Translations under genes and position numbers: made by a program | Notes under the pieces: model-generated | The model's database searches: none | What the model was told of the DNA's origin: nothing | The model's input: the letters and a program-made list of their open reading frames with translations, nothing else | In this document: piece after piece, positions 35,806 to 48,297 of the stretch | Numbering within the stretch: position 1 is the first letter of the stretch | Layout of the letters: each line of letters begins with the position of its first letter | Assembly (NCBI GenBank): GCA_000613465.1 | Contig: BAJA01000003.1 | Coordinates: 62,001-126,000, forward strand | Source of the DNA: Bacteroides nordii WAL 11050 = JCM 12987 | GTDB taxonomy: Bacteria; Bacteroidota; Bacteroidia; Bacteroidales; Bacteroidaceae | Length of the DNA: 64,000 nucleotides | Reading direction: 5' to 3'

Positions 35806-38800
35806 CTATTTTACAAATTCTTTCACTGTTTCTATTGAACCGTCGCTATAGATGGTACGGAGGATGTTTAGTCCCTTTTCAGCCTTGTTAAGGCGGATAC
35901 CGTTCACGTTGAAGTACTGACGTTCTACTATCTCTTTAGCTACAGTACTCTGTTCGATACCAGTAGCATTACTGTTATTGGAAGGTTGTCCCAATCCACC
36001 CATTTGATTGGCGGCGCGTACAGTAAATACATCATTATCGGTTGCATCTGCCGGAATGGTATAGCTGGTCTCATTCGTAAAGTCGATCACTTTTCCGTTT
36101 TTGCAGATAGCATAGCAGAATACATAATCGCTGGCATTCCAGGAGAGAGTAGTACCATTGACCGTCAGTACCGGAGCTGCTGCCTGTTCGGTTAATAAAG
36201 CCGGTTGCCAGGAGTCACTGCCACTCAATACATTCTCGAGGGTAAAGCGGGATGCCTCTTCCTGAGTCAGTACCGGACTGTAAGGTATGGTTCCTCCTGT
36301 GTATTTAGTTTTACGGGCACTGCAATCAACGGCCATTCCGCTTTCGGTGTGGCTATTGTATTCAGCAAATAGTTTCGGGATAATCGTTTCACTCATATCA
36401 CTCCATCCTTCTGCTTTCGGAAGAACCTTCATGGTTGTGTTAATCCATACACTCATCGGAGCACCTTGCCAGGGACGTCCTAAGGCATAAGAACCTTTGT
36501 TTGCATCGTATCCGTCAATCGTACAGTCATTGAATACGTATCCCCATTCGGTATCACCTGCCGGAGCCGTGATACAGTTGCCTGAACGGTCTTCCAGATA
36601 AAGCAGTGTACGATTGAAGAAAACGTCACCACCACCGCAGATAAAGTCTACCGTACCATGAATTTCACTGTCTTCAAAATACGAACGCATGCGATTGTTG
36701 TTTGAGTAGTATGTATCCTGATAGCTCAACATACGTATGTTTTTATATACGTTTTTGTTTCCTTTGTCTTGCAGGCAGACAGCACGTCCGGTGCTTCCCT
36801 GATAATCATAATCGTTTTTCAGAGTGAGGTCCTGCATATAGATATTTTCTCCTGTGGGGCGTAGAGTAGCTGACACGGAGATACCTTCTACCGGTGCTTT
36901 ATTTACGATAATTGTATTTTCCATACTTTCACCGATCAGTGAAATGTTAGATTTCACGTCTGTCAGGCAAAGTTCTCCTAAATCGTAAATTCCATCGTGC
37001 AGGAAGATGCGGAAACGCTCTCCTGATGTGGAGGCTTCATTCCCTTTAGCCAGTGCTTCGAGCAGTTCTTCCGCATTGCTGGCGATAGCATCGTACATAC
37101 CCGGAGTTACTACCGGAGGTGCTATCGTTGTGAATTTGAGTGTGATATTCTCCTTTATCTTATTACCATAAAAGTCGGATACGCTATTGCCCGGTAATGT
37201 GAAGGTGTAAGTTGTATTGTAGTCTAAGCCATGTATGGGAATGTAATTGTTTTGCCTGCCACAGATGGTACCAATGTTTTGTTTCCTAAAGTAGCTACTG
37301 TTCCTTCTGCTATTTCTACCTTGGCGTCAAATGTCAATACGATACGTCCTGTAGCAGAAACCTCCTCAGCATTGTTTGCGGGGAGAGAAGAGAGTAATAG
37401 AGGTGCTCTTCCCGGATCAACTCCTTTTTGTACTCCGGTGATATAGATAGAACCGATTGCAGTACCATCATTTTCTGATGCGGTACCTACAATCTCAGAG
37501 CTATAATCGGGAATCCAACGGAGATACAATGATTCGGCATTATTACATGATTCGGGAAGTGTGGCTTCCAATGGTGTCCATGCCTTAGCCCCCGGTAGAG
37601 TAATGCGGGCTACTTCTGTATAGTTAGTTCCGTCCAAAGAGTATTCTAACTTCTGTACAGAATATGCATTATAGTTGTATAACATTCTGGAAGTTACCTT
37701 AATATCAATAAATTCAGAAGCATTTATACGGGTTTCATAGTAATATTTCTCAGAGATGTTCTTCCAGTTTACAGCAGCAGATTCACCTTCATAGTTCCCT
37801 GATTCTTTTGATTTGTCGAGCCATGCCTGGGTTGTCCCGTCTTCTTTGCGTAGAATGAGCGTTGTAGCTTCATTCTCACCTGTAGAAGCGAAGTCTGCCG
37901 GACGACTGTTGTTTCCTTTCCGAACAAAATCCCATCCTACAATATAATCGGCAGCACTATATACTGCTACGAATTCTTTATCGCTATCCATTCTTACAGG
38001 AAGTTCGTAACCCATCTCTCCGCTTTTCCAGTTCAGGAATGTAAGAATGCGGTTTTCTGTAGCAGTAAGAGTGACCAGAGTACCTTCTTCATACATGTTC
38101 TTACCATTTACAACGGTGGCATCAGGAGTGGCTGTTACCATGTAATTGTTTGCTCCACCTTCTGTACTGGTTGTAAGTGAATAAGTAGCTACCGGTTCAA
38201 ATACGGCCGTAATGATCATATCTTCGTTTAATGTTTGCTTGTAGGATGCTTCTGCGGAAAGAGTGTTTCCTGTTGCATCTGTCCATTTCACAAATTTGTA
38301 GCCGAAGTTCTTTTTGGCTGTTAGTGTTACTTCCGTACCTTCGTCATACTGGCTGCTGGAGGGAGAAACGGATACACTTCCGGCTTCTTCGGGAGAGACT
38401 TTCGTTGCTAATGTTACTTGTTTGGCAGTAATTTCAACATTTGAGTAAATCTCCAGTTCGAACATATACGCATTCTGAGTAGGAGCGAGGTTGGTCCAGC
38501 GGAGTTGTACGTTTTCCTCATTTATGGCACATTCTACCCATACTCCTTTCGCTGGATCGGCAAAAGCGTCGGAGAGTACTACCCAATCGGTATCAGTCGT
38601 ACTTTTCTTTTCCAGTTTGTATCCACGTTTACCACCGGTAGCTCCGTGGAAATAACGTACTTTAGTGATATTGCTTAATGCGGATGTCGTGATTATTCCG
38701 GGCAGATTCTTTTCGGCCATCGCATAGCCTGTCAGGTCACCGAATTTTTCTACATTCTGTCCTTGTGGCGAAACGGTAACACCATTGAATGTGAAAGTTA

Positions 38801-40121
38801 CTGCTTCGTTACTGAAAGTAGTTGTTTTTTCTACGCTTACATCACCGGAATTAGAAGAAACGGCTTCCCAGTCAGTGAAATCTGTAGCAATAACAGGGCG
38901 TTCCTGAATATTGGATTCAGCTTTCGGATATACGATGGTAAAATAGCGGAAATAAGTACCATCTTTACCAATAACGATATCAATTGTTGGGTCAGTTCCA
39001 CCATAAGTATAAGTCACTATTTTGCCACTGGTATAGTCTGTTGAACCGGCAATAGTTGTTGTGGAAAGCGGATTATAAGCTTCGGTAGTAATGATACAGT
39101 TTTTGGCTGCCGGGAAAGTGAAAGTAGTACCTTCATTCATTTGTGCCCAGTCTGTCCAGCTTCCATTATTGATCTTACCGGGTTTAGTGTTGAAGTCTGT
39201 TTTCACATCAATCGTATTCCCATTTACAACGGCTTGTGAAACGTAGAAACCTGTTATTCCTTCGTATGCTATTTTGGGAGCACCATTTTTCTGCTGGAAA
39301 TCCCAGGTAATAATAACTTCTTCATTACGATCATCCAATGATACTGTGTTATCTGTAAATACAGGTGTCAGAGACAGATCCTCAATTACTGTAATTTCTT
39401 CTCCTGGCGTATAGTTGTTCGTTCCGTCTGTCCATGCAGTAAGTGTTTTACTCTCTACGTATAGAGTACGGTTGAGAGGTAATGTATACTTATTACCTGT
39501 AAGCACTTTATCGGAGGCTGGTACTGTACCGGCATCGGTATATTCTCCTAATGCATATTTGATAGTTGATTCTTTCGGGGCTTCGCTGATGGCTTCGATG
39601 CCAATATACGGGATGTATCCGCCACCACTGATTGAGAGGGTCGTTGCTTCCTTGCCTGTATAATATCCTTCTACACAAGGGTTGCCATTGTTGTGGTAGC
39701 AACTTCCTAAAGAGTTGATAGCGATGGTAGTAATTACATCGCCTGCTTCGTTCTTAACTGTAACATTATTTCCGTAAGCACAAGCACCGATAGATATTTT
39801 CACCGGGCCTTGCACTTTTACGGTGGCTGTACCCGGATTGAAACCATGTTCGTTGCTATGGTATTTGTAGTTGTTCAGTATGATATTGGCAGTTGCGTCG
39901 TCTGCTGCCACACGGGTTGGGGTGCCGTCTTCGGCAATGGCGATACCGAATGTTACCTGAGTTTTGTTATTGATTTCTTCGTCGGATAGGAAATTACCAT
40001 TCATCAAATTCAGCTTGATGTCTTTAAAACCGGAATCTCCTTCTACCCTCGTTGAAGCCTTTGCAGATAAACTGCTTATAAGGCATACGAATACAAGAAT
40101 GGTGTAATATACATTTCTCAT
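35806..40121 (-). CDS. Very large multidomain pectinesterase (CE8), one frameshift
   Basis: About 1,438 residues when merged. Signal peptide (MRNVYYTILVFVCLISSLSAKA). The N-terminal two thirds are adhesion/binding-like beta domains: an InlB-type repeat (GYKFVKWTDATGNTLSAEASY...MIITAVFEP), a discoidin-like region, and an SbsA-type Ig domain (LPANNAEEVSATGRIVLTFDAKVEI). The C-terminal third is pectin methylesterase: IFLHDGIYDLGE, SYQDTYYSNNNRMRSYFEDSEIHGTVDFICGGG with catalytic Asp, and YALGRPWQGAPMSVW with Arg. The frame changes near 37230, where one G (GGG to GG) restores FPYMGLDYNTTYTFTLPG. It would demethylate pectin at the cell surface or outside. No pectin lyase lies beside it. Confidence 0.85.
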
Positions 40122-40275
40122 AATACAAGAATGGATTAAAGTTAATACTATATTTCTGAGGGACGAATATAGTACAAACTGTAAATAAGGTGGTTACCTG
40201 TTTTTCGATTAAGTCAGATATTACACAAGATAGAACAGTTTGTCTATCTGTCAGGTTAAAAAATACAAGCTTGGT

Positions 40276-43200
40276 TCATTCCAGAAGCCCAATCCACTCC
40301 TGATCTGTCAGTACAGGCATCGACTCACTGTCGGTGATAAACGTCTCGGCGAGTTTACGTTTATCTTCCTGCAACCGGATGATTTTCTCTTCAATGCTGT
40401 CTTTGGTAATAAAACGGTAAGCAATGACCTGCTTGTTTTGCCCGATTCTATGTGCACGGGCAATGGCTTGTGCTTCGGCAGCGGGATTCCACCAGGGATC
40501 AACGATAAACACATAGTCCGCCTGTGTAAGATTGAGTCCCACTCCTCCGGCTTTGAGAGAGATGAGAAAAGCACGTATCTCCTCTGTCTGAGAGAAGCGG
40601 GTTATTTCTTCCGGACGATTGGTGGACGAACCGGTGAGGAGGGCATATTGCCAGCCACGTTTACGGAATTCTTCAGCAATCAGTTCCAGATGCTTTACGA
40701 AGGATGAGAATATCAACACCTTATGTCCTTCGCTGTAAAGAGTTTCATAGGTATCGATAATCTGTTCCATTTTGCCCGATTCTGTTTTAGAGTCGGGGAA
40801 TATCATTCTGGGATGACATGACAATTGACGTAGCCGGGAGATACCATTGAGTACGGTGAGTTGCAGGCGCTGCTTTTTATTAAACTGTAACAATGTATTG
40901 CGCAGGCTGTTTTTCTCCTGTTGGTAAATTTCGTTTTGCTTTTCGGTCATGTCACAGTAGATGATTTCTTCTGTGAGTGGTGGTAACTCGGGGGCAACTT
41001 CATTTTTACTTCTGCGCAGGATAAATGGACTGATAAGTTGGCGCAGGCGTAATTCCATACGATTGTCTCCTTGTTTAATGGGGTTGATGAATTGTTTGGT
41101 AAATGCATTTTCATTTCCTAAGAGCTCCGGCTGAAGGAAATGAAACTGTGCCCATAGATCTTTTAGTGAGTTTTCGATAGGTGTGCCGGTCAGTACCAGC
41201 CGGTGATGGCTGCGTAGTTGAATGGCACATCGGAAAGTCAGTGAGTCGCTGTTTTTTATATTCTGGCTTTCGTCCAGTACGATGTATTCAAAGTTATACT
41301 GGCGAAGAATATCTATTTTATTTCGCATAGTACCATATGATATGAATATCAGTTGGAAGCGGTCGAAAAATTGTTCCGGATGTCCTGTTTTAAAATAACT
41401 GCTACTGTTGAATTCTGCCAAGGACAGATTGGTGAAACGGGCAGCTTCACGTTTCCAATTGTGTAATAGGGAGGTGGGTACGACGATTAATGTTCCTGGC
41501 TTTCTGGTGATCTTGCTTCCACTTACCGGAATTACACAACCTGGGAGCGTATTTTCCACTGTCAAATCATCGAAAAGATTAAATTGCCCCATTTCATCGG
41601 AAGTATGTGAAGCCTTTTTTAATATAAAATTACACTCTTGTTTGGCTCCGATTACACTGTCTTGTGGTAGATTAACATATTCGTCACCTTCTGCCGGATT
41701 ACTCTTTTTGCTGTCAGTATGATATATTTGTTGCAATAAGGTGAGTGTCTGGAGTGTTTTCCCCAATCCCATATCGTCTGCAAGGCATCCTCCGAATCCT
41801 TGCTCGTAGAGATGCATCATCCATGTATATCCTTTATATTGATAGGGGCGTAACTGGCTTTCAGCCTCTGGGGATCGGATATTTCTGTTGAGGTTGGAGA
41901 GGGAGGAATTCTTTGCGGGTATCACTTTCCAGAATAGAATGGACAATCCCTATATAGGGGTGTTTGACATAGATTGTTTTACCACGCGTCATGCCTAATT
42001 CCATCAGATTGGCATACTTACTGAACCACTCTTCCGGAAGTAAAATGATACGTCCGTCGGGGAGTATATATTCATGCCTGTCTTCAAGAATGTGCTTGCG
42101 AAAGCGACTGAAAGGGATACGTAGCTCACCGATGACAGCTGTGATGTGAAGTTCAAACCAATCCGGACCATCATCAAAACTTTGCTCAATACGGATTTCA
42201 TCCAGGCTATATGGCTTGTCCTGAATACCACTTGTCAGTACGAATGATTCCTGTAACATGGTACGGTGATGAGCTACCCATTCGTTGATGCTTTTTTCCG
42301 GTGCATTTTCGGATAGTTTGAAGTGTGAATCGCTGATTGCTTCCAGTCCTGCATTCTGTAACAGGAATATTGCTTCCTTTTCAATATCCGGAGTTCTCCT
42401 GAAATAACGTATGACGCTTCTCCCTTCCTGTGTTTCCCGAAAAATGAATCTCTTTATTCCGTCAGTAGGTTGCGGACTGAATACCTGATCTCCATAGCGG
42501 AAGTTTAATCGTAAGAGTGGTGTATGATAGATGGTATCTTCTATATATAGCAAGCATTCGCATATTCTCTTTTCTTTTTTAACATCTAATCCTTGTACAT
42601 CGATATTATGATAACGGGCTACAGGAATGAGGATGTTGTCGATGTACTTCTCTGTAAGCGAGGCATCTACGCTGATGTGTGTTTTTTTTGTGAAAGGTAG
42701 AAGGCGTGAACTCTCAATGTGTTGAAATATATAGACTTCCATACCTAATAATAATATAGCCGGATTGGAGGTGAGCGTGGTGACTGGTTTTAATTCGGTG
42801 AGAGGTATTGCTTTACCTTCACTGTAACATTGCAACTGATAGTTGAAGGACTGGTTGTTGACCTCAAATGAAAAGTGAACTTCTACATCCTTTTGGTTCA
42901 CATGATATGCATGATGTGGATAGAGTAGTTTGCTACGGCTTTGTTTTTGATACAAGGGTAGGTTACAGGTGCGTATTAATTCCATCATCTCCTGTAACTT
43001 CTTCTCGATGAAAAGGCGGACATTTCTCAACTTTTCCGGTTCTTCGGTCAGTCGGCGCAGAAATTTGGGAATAGTTTTATCCTTCGAGTAGACAGTCATC
43101 AGGTATTTCTCTGTATAGTGCGAAGCTATTTCTATGGCCTTCTGTTCCGTTTTACTCATTTGTGCCACAGTCTTGGGAGACAGGTGGAAAGCTTGTTCTA

Positions 43201-43321
43201 CTAAACAGAGTTCCTCTCTTTCAGGAGAACTTTCGGCAATGTATGGGAGGAGGAGCATACCTAATGTCGGATGTTCTGAAAGGACAATGATGAATAGGTT
43301 ATGTGACGACGATTCTCTCAT
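40276..43321 (-). CDS. SNF2/Rad54-family helicase, one frameshift
   Basis: About 1,015 residues merged. Started at the ATG giving MRESSSHNLF; earlier codons overlap the mnmA promoter. The N-terminal half has no clear domain. The C-terminal half carries the ATPase: RPYQYKGYTWMMHLYEQGFGGCLADDMGLGKTLQTL (Walker A), VLDESQNIKN (motif II), VLTGTPIEN, and the second RecA domain with LISLKAGGVGLNLTQADYVFIVDPWWNPAAEAQAIARAHRIGQ. The frame changes between 41870 and 41940. A DNA-dependent remodelling ATPase; bacterial roles are in transcription recycling or phage defence. Neither role is shown here. Confidence 0.88.
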
Positions 43322-43360
43322 TCTGTTTAGTTTGAAAGGGTAAAGATACGGGATTTTGTT

Positions 43361-43368
43361 TAATTTTG
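43361..43368 (+). promoter_or_regulatory. -7 box of mnmA
   Basis: TAATTTTG, an exact TAnnTTTG match, five bases before the ATG; the leader would be extremely short. Confidence 0.45.
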
Positions 43369-43372
43369 CGGC

Positions 43373-44442
43373 ATGATGGATCAAAAGAAACGTGTGTTGT
43401 TGGGAATGAGCGGTGGAACCGATAGTTCGGTAGCCGCTATATTGCTACAGGAAGCCGGCTATGAAGTGACTGGGGTGACTTTTCGCTTTTATGAACTGAA
43501 TGACTCGGTTGAATATCTGGAAGATGCCCGTATGTTGGCAGAACGTTTAGGTATTGAGCATATAACTTATGATGCCCGTGAAGTTTTTCGTGAACAGATT
43601 ATTACTTATTTCATTGATGAGTATCTGTCAGGGCATACCCCGGTACCCTGTACGCTTTGCAACAATTATTTAAAATGGCCTTTATTAGCAAAGTTAGCCG
43701 ATGAAATGGGGATTTTTTATATTGCTACCGGACATTATGTGCGAAAGATGCTCTTGGGAGAAAAATATTATATCGTTCCCGCTATTGATTCCGATAAAGA
43801 CCAGTCATTCTTCTTGTGGGGGTTGAAACAGGAAATATTGCAACGCATGTTACTCCCGATGGGAGAGATGACAAAGCCTGGAGCCCGTGCCTGGCTGCAG
43901 CACGGGGCTTTGAAAAGGCAGCGACCAAGAAAGACAGTCTGGGAGTTTGTTTTTGTCCGATGGATTATCGAAGCTTTTTAAAGCAATATCTGGGTCATAA
44001 CTCTGCTCCTATAAAGGTTGAAAAAGGAAAGTTTATCGATGAAAAGGGCAATTTTATTGCTTGGCACGAAGGATATCCGTTTTATACGATCGGGCAACGT
44101 CGTGGCTTAGGGATTGATTTGAATCGTGCCGTATTTGTAAAAGAGATACATCCGGTGGAGAATACAGTGGTGTTATCTTCATTGCAAGGTCTCGCAAAAA
44201 CGGAGATGTGGTTGAAAGATTGGAATATGGTGGATGAATCCCGCTTGATTGGGCCGGAAGATATTATAGTGAAGATTCGCTATCGGAAACAAGAGAATCA
44301 TTGTAAAGTGCAAATCACAGAGAAAGGACTCCTGTATATACATTTGTATGAGCCTCTTACAGCCATTGCGCCTGGTCAGGCTGCTGCTTTCTATAAAGAT
44401 GGCTTATTGTTAGGTGGGGGAATTATCGTAGACTCCAAATAG
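43373..44442 (+). CDS. mnmA: tRNA-specific 2-thiouridylase, one frameshift
   Basis: About 356 residues merged. PP-loop [12 protein letters not shown], with Thr in place of the usual Val. First catalytic Cys in [13 protein letters not shown]; second Cys in [28 protein letters not shown]. The frame changes near 43893, where one C (CCC to CC) restores [17 protein letters not shown]. Thiolates U34 of tRNAs for Lys, Glu and Gln in the cytoplasm. Bacteroides commonly carry more than one MnmA-type gene, so this may not be the only one. Confidence 0.92.
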
Positions 44443-44520
44443 ATGAGGCAGTTACCTTTCTAAGGCTTTTGTAAGATAAGTATGTATTGAACTTATAGAA
44501 TGCCGTAACAGAATGATGGA

Positions 44521-44606
44521 CGAGATGTGCATGTCGTACTGTCTGACATGCACATGTGGTACAGTACGACATGTGCATCTCGTGCTGTACCACATGTACA
44601 TCTCGG
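44521..44606. repeat. Palindrome array D: nested palindromic element, ACATGT word
   Basis: Left arm 44521-44542 pairs with 44561-44582 (two mismatches). A competing perfect 13-bp stem joins 44552-44564 (ACATGTGGTACAG) to 44585-44597. It shares the ACGACATGTGCATCTC core with array C, and ACATGT centres at 44571 and 44594 are 23 bp apart. It lies between the convergent ends of mnmA and the GH3 gene. Confidence 0.85.
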
Positions 44607-44685
44607 ACATTGCTCTTTACCGGGAAAAGAATTGCTTGCCGTATACAAAAATTGCGTACATCCCGGATGCACGCAATTCTATGTG

Positions 44686-46195
44686 TTATGCTTTATTCAG
44701 TTCCAGCATTTCTTCTATATATTCCCTCGTATTGCTTAGCCGGGGGATTTTATGCTGTCCACCTAATTTGCCTTTTTTAGCCAACCAATCATGGAATAAT
44801 CCTTTGCGGGCTACAATTACTTCCAGTGGTTGCAAAGCAATGTCCTTCCAGCGTTTTGCTTCGTAATCAGAGTTCACCTCTTTGAGAGTAGTATCCAGTA
44901 TAGCAGCAAAATTCTCGATGGAATCGGGCATTTTTGCAAATTCTATCAGCCATTGGTGGCGGCACTTGGCGTGCTCATCCATGAATACCGGTGCTGCGGA
45001 ATAATCACTTACTTGTGCTCCTGTCATTGCACAGGCCTTTATCAATCCCTTTTCTGCATTGTCTACTATTAACTCTTCTCCAAAGGCATTGATGAAATGT
45101 TTGGTCCGTCCGGTAATAATGAATTTATAAGGATTCTTACTGGTGAATTTTACTGTGTCACCGATCATGTATCTCCATAATCCGCAGGAAGTGGAGATTA
45201 TCATTGCATAATTCTTGTTCAGTTCTACTTCTTCCAGGCAACAGGTACGTGGAAATTCTTTGCCAACCTCTTCGAGAGGCATGAATTCATAGAATATTCC
45301 GTAATCAATCATCAATAGCATGGCGGGATCGGAGAGGTCATTTTGTGTCCCGAAATATCCCTCAGAGGCGTTATAAGTCTCTACGTAATGCATTTTCGGA
45401 GATTGGATGACCTGCTTGTATTGCTCACGATAAGGGTTGAAGCTACGCCGCCATGGAAGAACACTTCCAGATTGGGCCATACTTCTTCCAATGATTGTTT
45501 CCCTGTCTTTTGAAGGATGTTTTTAATCAATACCAGCATCCATGACGGTACTCCGGAGAGATTAGTCACATTGACGGGAATTGTACTGTTGGCAATCGCC
45601 TCTATTTTGCTTTCCCATTCACTCATCAGAGCTATTTTCTTGCTGGGAACACGTATCAGGTTGATGAGAGGGCTTACATTTTGTATGAGGATGGCAGATA
45701 AATCGCTACAAGGCTGTGGTTGGAGTTTAGATTGGGACTATGGCTTCCACCGAGAATTAATCCTTTGCCTGAAAAGAAACGGCTATCCGGATTTATCCGG
45801 AAGTAGAGGGCGGCTGCATCTTTTCCTCCGCGGTAGTGAATGTCTTGAAGGGCCTCTTTGCTTACGGGAAGAAATTTACTCTTGTCGTTGGTGGTTCCCG
45901 AAGACTTGGCAAACCAACGAATTTCCGAAGGCCAGAGCAGATTCTGTTCTCCTGCACGAAGACGTTCTACGTAGGGTTTTATCTCTTCGTAGGTCTGTAC
46001 AGGTATGCGGCTTTTGAAGTCTTCGTAATTTCGGATAGATTTATAATCATACTTCTTTCCCCATTCAGTGTTAGCGGCCTGGGTTACGAGACGTGTCATG
46101 ACACGGTGCTGTATTTCGCCAGCCTGACTGGCATAGAGGTCTATTTCTTTTAAACGGGAATTGAACGCCTGCTTTATAATCTTTGTGATATTCAT
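44686..46195 (-). CDS. GH3-type acyl-adenylating enzyme, two frameshifts
   Basis: About 503 residues merged. ATP-binding SSGTTNDKSKFLPVS, then FFHGG, YNASEGYFGTQND and GLWRYMIGDTVKF, with ITGRTKHFINAFGEEL near the C-terminal hinge. This is the bacterial branch of the plant GH3 auxin-conjugase family in the ANL superfamily. Frames change near 45704 (one G restores SLVGDLSAILIQN) and 45444 (one A restores HGGVSFNPYREQY). It likely adenylates a carboxylic acid and couples it to an amino acid; substrate unknown. Cytoplasmic. Confidence 0.87.
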
Positions 46196-46331
46196 TTCTC
46201 TTTTAAATGGGTAATGTTTAAGCCTACAAATGTAACCTTATTTATCTTTTTTTTCTATCTTTACGACGGAAATAATAGTTAAAAGTTAAAAGACGGGAGA
46301 TTAGTTCCGAACTTTAGAACAAAAAACGGCG

Positions 46332-47344
46332 ATGAGAATTGGTATTTTAACTTCGGGGGGCGATTGTCCCGGCATTAATGCTACGATTCGTGGCGTGTGT
46401 AAAACTGCCATAAACTACTATGGTATGGAAGTCGTCGGTATTCACAGTGGTTTTCAGGGTCTTCTGACTAAGGATGTGGAACTAATAACCGATAAATCCC
46501 TTTCAGGTTTACTGAATATGGAGGTACCATTTTGGGAACTTCCCGTGAGAAACCATTCAAAAAGGGAGGGGTAGTAGCCGAGAATGTTAATAAACCGGCT
46601 TTGATTGAGCAGAATATAAAAGAGATGGGGCTTGATTGTGTGGTTTGTATCGGAGGTAATGGTACACAAAAAACTGCTGCCAAATTTGCCGCTATGGGGT
46701 TGAATATCGTTTCTGTGCCCAAAACTATTGATAATGATATCTGGGGAACGGATATTTCCTTTGGTTTTGATTCTGCAGTAAGCATCGCTACAGATGCTAT
46801 TGACCGTCTGCATTCTACAGCCAGTTCACACAAACGTGTGATGGTAATTGAGGTAATGGGACATAAGGCCGGCTGGATTGCCCTGTACTCCGGGATGGCT
46901 GGTGGTGGTGATGTTATTCTTTTACCCGAAATTCCTTATAACATAAAGAATATTGGTGAGGTGATCCTGAATCGTCTGAAGAAAGGAAAGCCTTACTCTA
47001 TTGTTGTGGTTGCAGAGGGCATCCAGACTGATGGACGTAAACGTGCTGCGGAGTATATTGCGCAGGAAATAGAATATGAAACGGGTATCGAAACGCGTGA
47101 AACTGTTTTAGGATATATCCAACGTGGTGGTTCGCCTACTCCTTTCGATCGTAATTTATCAACACGTATGGGGGGACATGCTACAGAGTTGATAGCCAAC
47201 GGACAGTTCGGACGTATGATATCCTTAAAAGGTGATGAAATTTCATCTATTCCTTTGGAAGAGGTAGCCGGGAAATTAAAGCTGGTCACAGAAGATCATG
47301 ATCTGGTGATTCAGGGACGGCATATGGGAATCTGTTTCGGATAA
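46332..47344 (+). CDS. pfkA: 6-phosphofructokinase, one frameshift
   Basis: About 337 residues merged. Nucleotide loop [44 protein letters not shown] with the catalytic Asp, [24 protein letters not shown]. The Gly of GGNGT with Lys of PKTIDND (positions 104 and 124 in E. coli numbering) marks a mixed pattern: Gly104 favours ATP, Lys124 is typical of PPi enzymes and of the so-called clade X. The frame changes near 46518, where one G restores [20 protein letters not shown]. Glycolytic enzyme; an essential-type gene broken by a one-base loss argues for a sequence error. Confidence 0.93.
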
Positions 47345-47349
47345 AATAT

Positions 47350-48297
47350 TCACTTCGAAGAAAACCATTTCAGTGGATTGATCCGTTTACGAAATAATTT
47401 ATCTCTCATCATGCGGTGCAATCTGTATTGATAAGTTTGGATATACCCGTGAGTTGGAATATATCTGCTTTCGGATAGAGGTTTTTCGAAGATATTATCG
47501 AAGAAGGTTATCAGTTGTTCTTCCCAGTTTAGATAATTCTCTTCATTAAACCAGGGAGCAGATAATAGAGAAAGGTACTCATCATCATTCTGATCCAGTC
47601 GGACAATGTGCTCTACTGCTTCTTCCAAAGAAGAATAGCTGGAGACATTGATGAAAGAAGCCGGGTTGAAATCTCGGTCAATAAGTTTATTACCCCAGTA
47701 GATAGGTACGGAGTTAACAAGCATCGGCTCCATGATTTTTTCAGTGGTATAACCGTCACACATGCTATTTTCAAATGCAATATTGAATTTGTAATCCTTG
47801 ATAAAAGCAGTTTTATCGGGAACCGGACCTCCTACATTATTTTTATAGCGGCCTCCCGAATCCACTTGTTTGTATTCTGACAATAGTTGGAAAAAACGTT
47901 CTCTTTCGGGAGCTCCTTTGGCATTAGAAACTACGAAACTACAGAATTTACGGTTAAGAACCACTTCGGGAACTATCACTTTGGGAGCTGCTAATTGCTG
48001 TACACCATATGCTGTGTAAAAAGGTATACGTATATATCTGTCACCGAATGATAGGAAGTTAAAGCCAATGGCATAGTCGCAGATATTAAAATCTGGCGTG
48101 ATGTTTTCACCGGAGTAGAATATTTTAGTACAATTGTGATAATCTATATTTTCATATCCAAAGACTGAAAAGAACAGATAATCAGGAGTATCACTAAGCT
48201 CAATCCGATATTTCTTAGAAATTATATTTGCTATGAAGTTGTGTTGGGGATCAAAGTTTTCCCAGAAATCAACGAATTTTACTTTTATAGTTTTCAT
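47350..48297 (-). CDS. GT10 alpha-1,3/4-fucosyltransferase
   Basis: 315 residues. The diagnostic donor-site block FNIAFENSMCDGYTTEKIMEPMLVNSVPIYWGN is present, preceded by KFCSFVVSNAKGAPERERFFQLLSEYK and YKNNVGGPVPDK. The tail is basic and amphipathic (RMMRDKLFRKRINPLKWF), as in membrane-associated bacterial enzymes; no heptad repeats as in Helicobacter FucTs. The ATG overlaps the rnc stop as ATGA, so translation is probably coupled. It transfers fucose from GDP-Fuc to N-acetyllactosamine-type acceptors, giving Lewis-like surface glycans. Confidence 0.92.
   Translation of the reverse strand: MKTIKVKFVDFWENFDPQHNFIANIISKKYRIELSDTPDYLFFSVFGYENIDYHNCTKIFYSGENITPDFNICDYAIGFNFLSFGDRYIRIPFYTAYGVQQLAAPKVIVPEVVLNRKFCSFVVSNAKGAPERERFFQLLSEYKQVDSGGRYKNNVGGPVPDKTAFIKDYKFNIAFENSMCDGYTTEKIMEPMLVNSVPIYWGNKLIDRDFNPASFINVSSYSSLEEAVEHIVRLDQNDDEYLSLLSAPWFNEENYLNWEEQLITFFDNIFEKPLSESRYIPTHGYIQTYQYRLHRMMRDKLFRKRINPLKWFSSK

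Noticed and set aside
44513..44866. Three overlapping small ORFs (MCMSYCLTCTCG-type)
   Set aside because: Translations of array D and of the antisense 3' end of the GH3 gene, with no ribosome sites.
46500..46540. Programmed ribosomal frameshift in pfkA
   Set aside because: No slippery heptamer or following structure, and restoring one G gives the normal family sequence.
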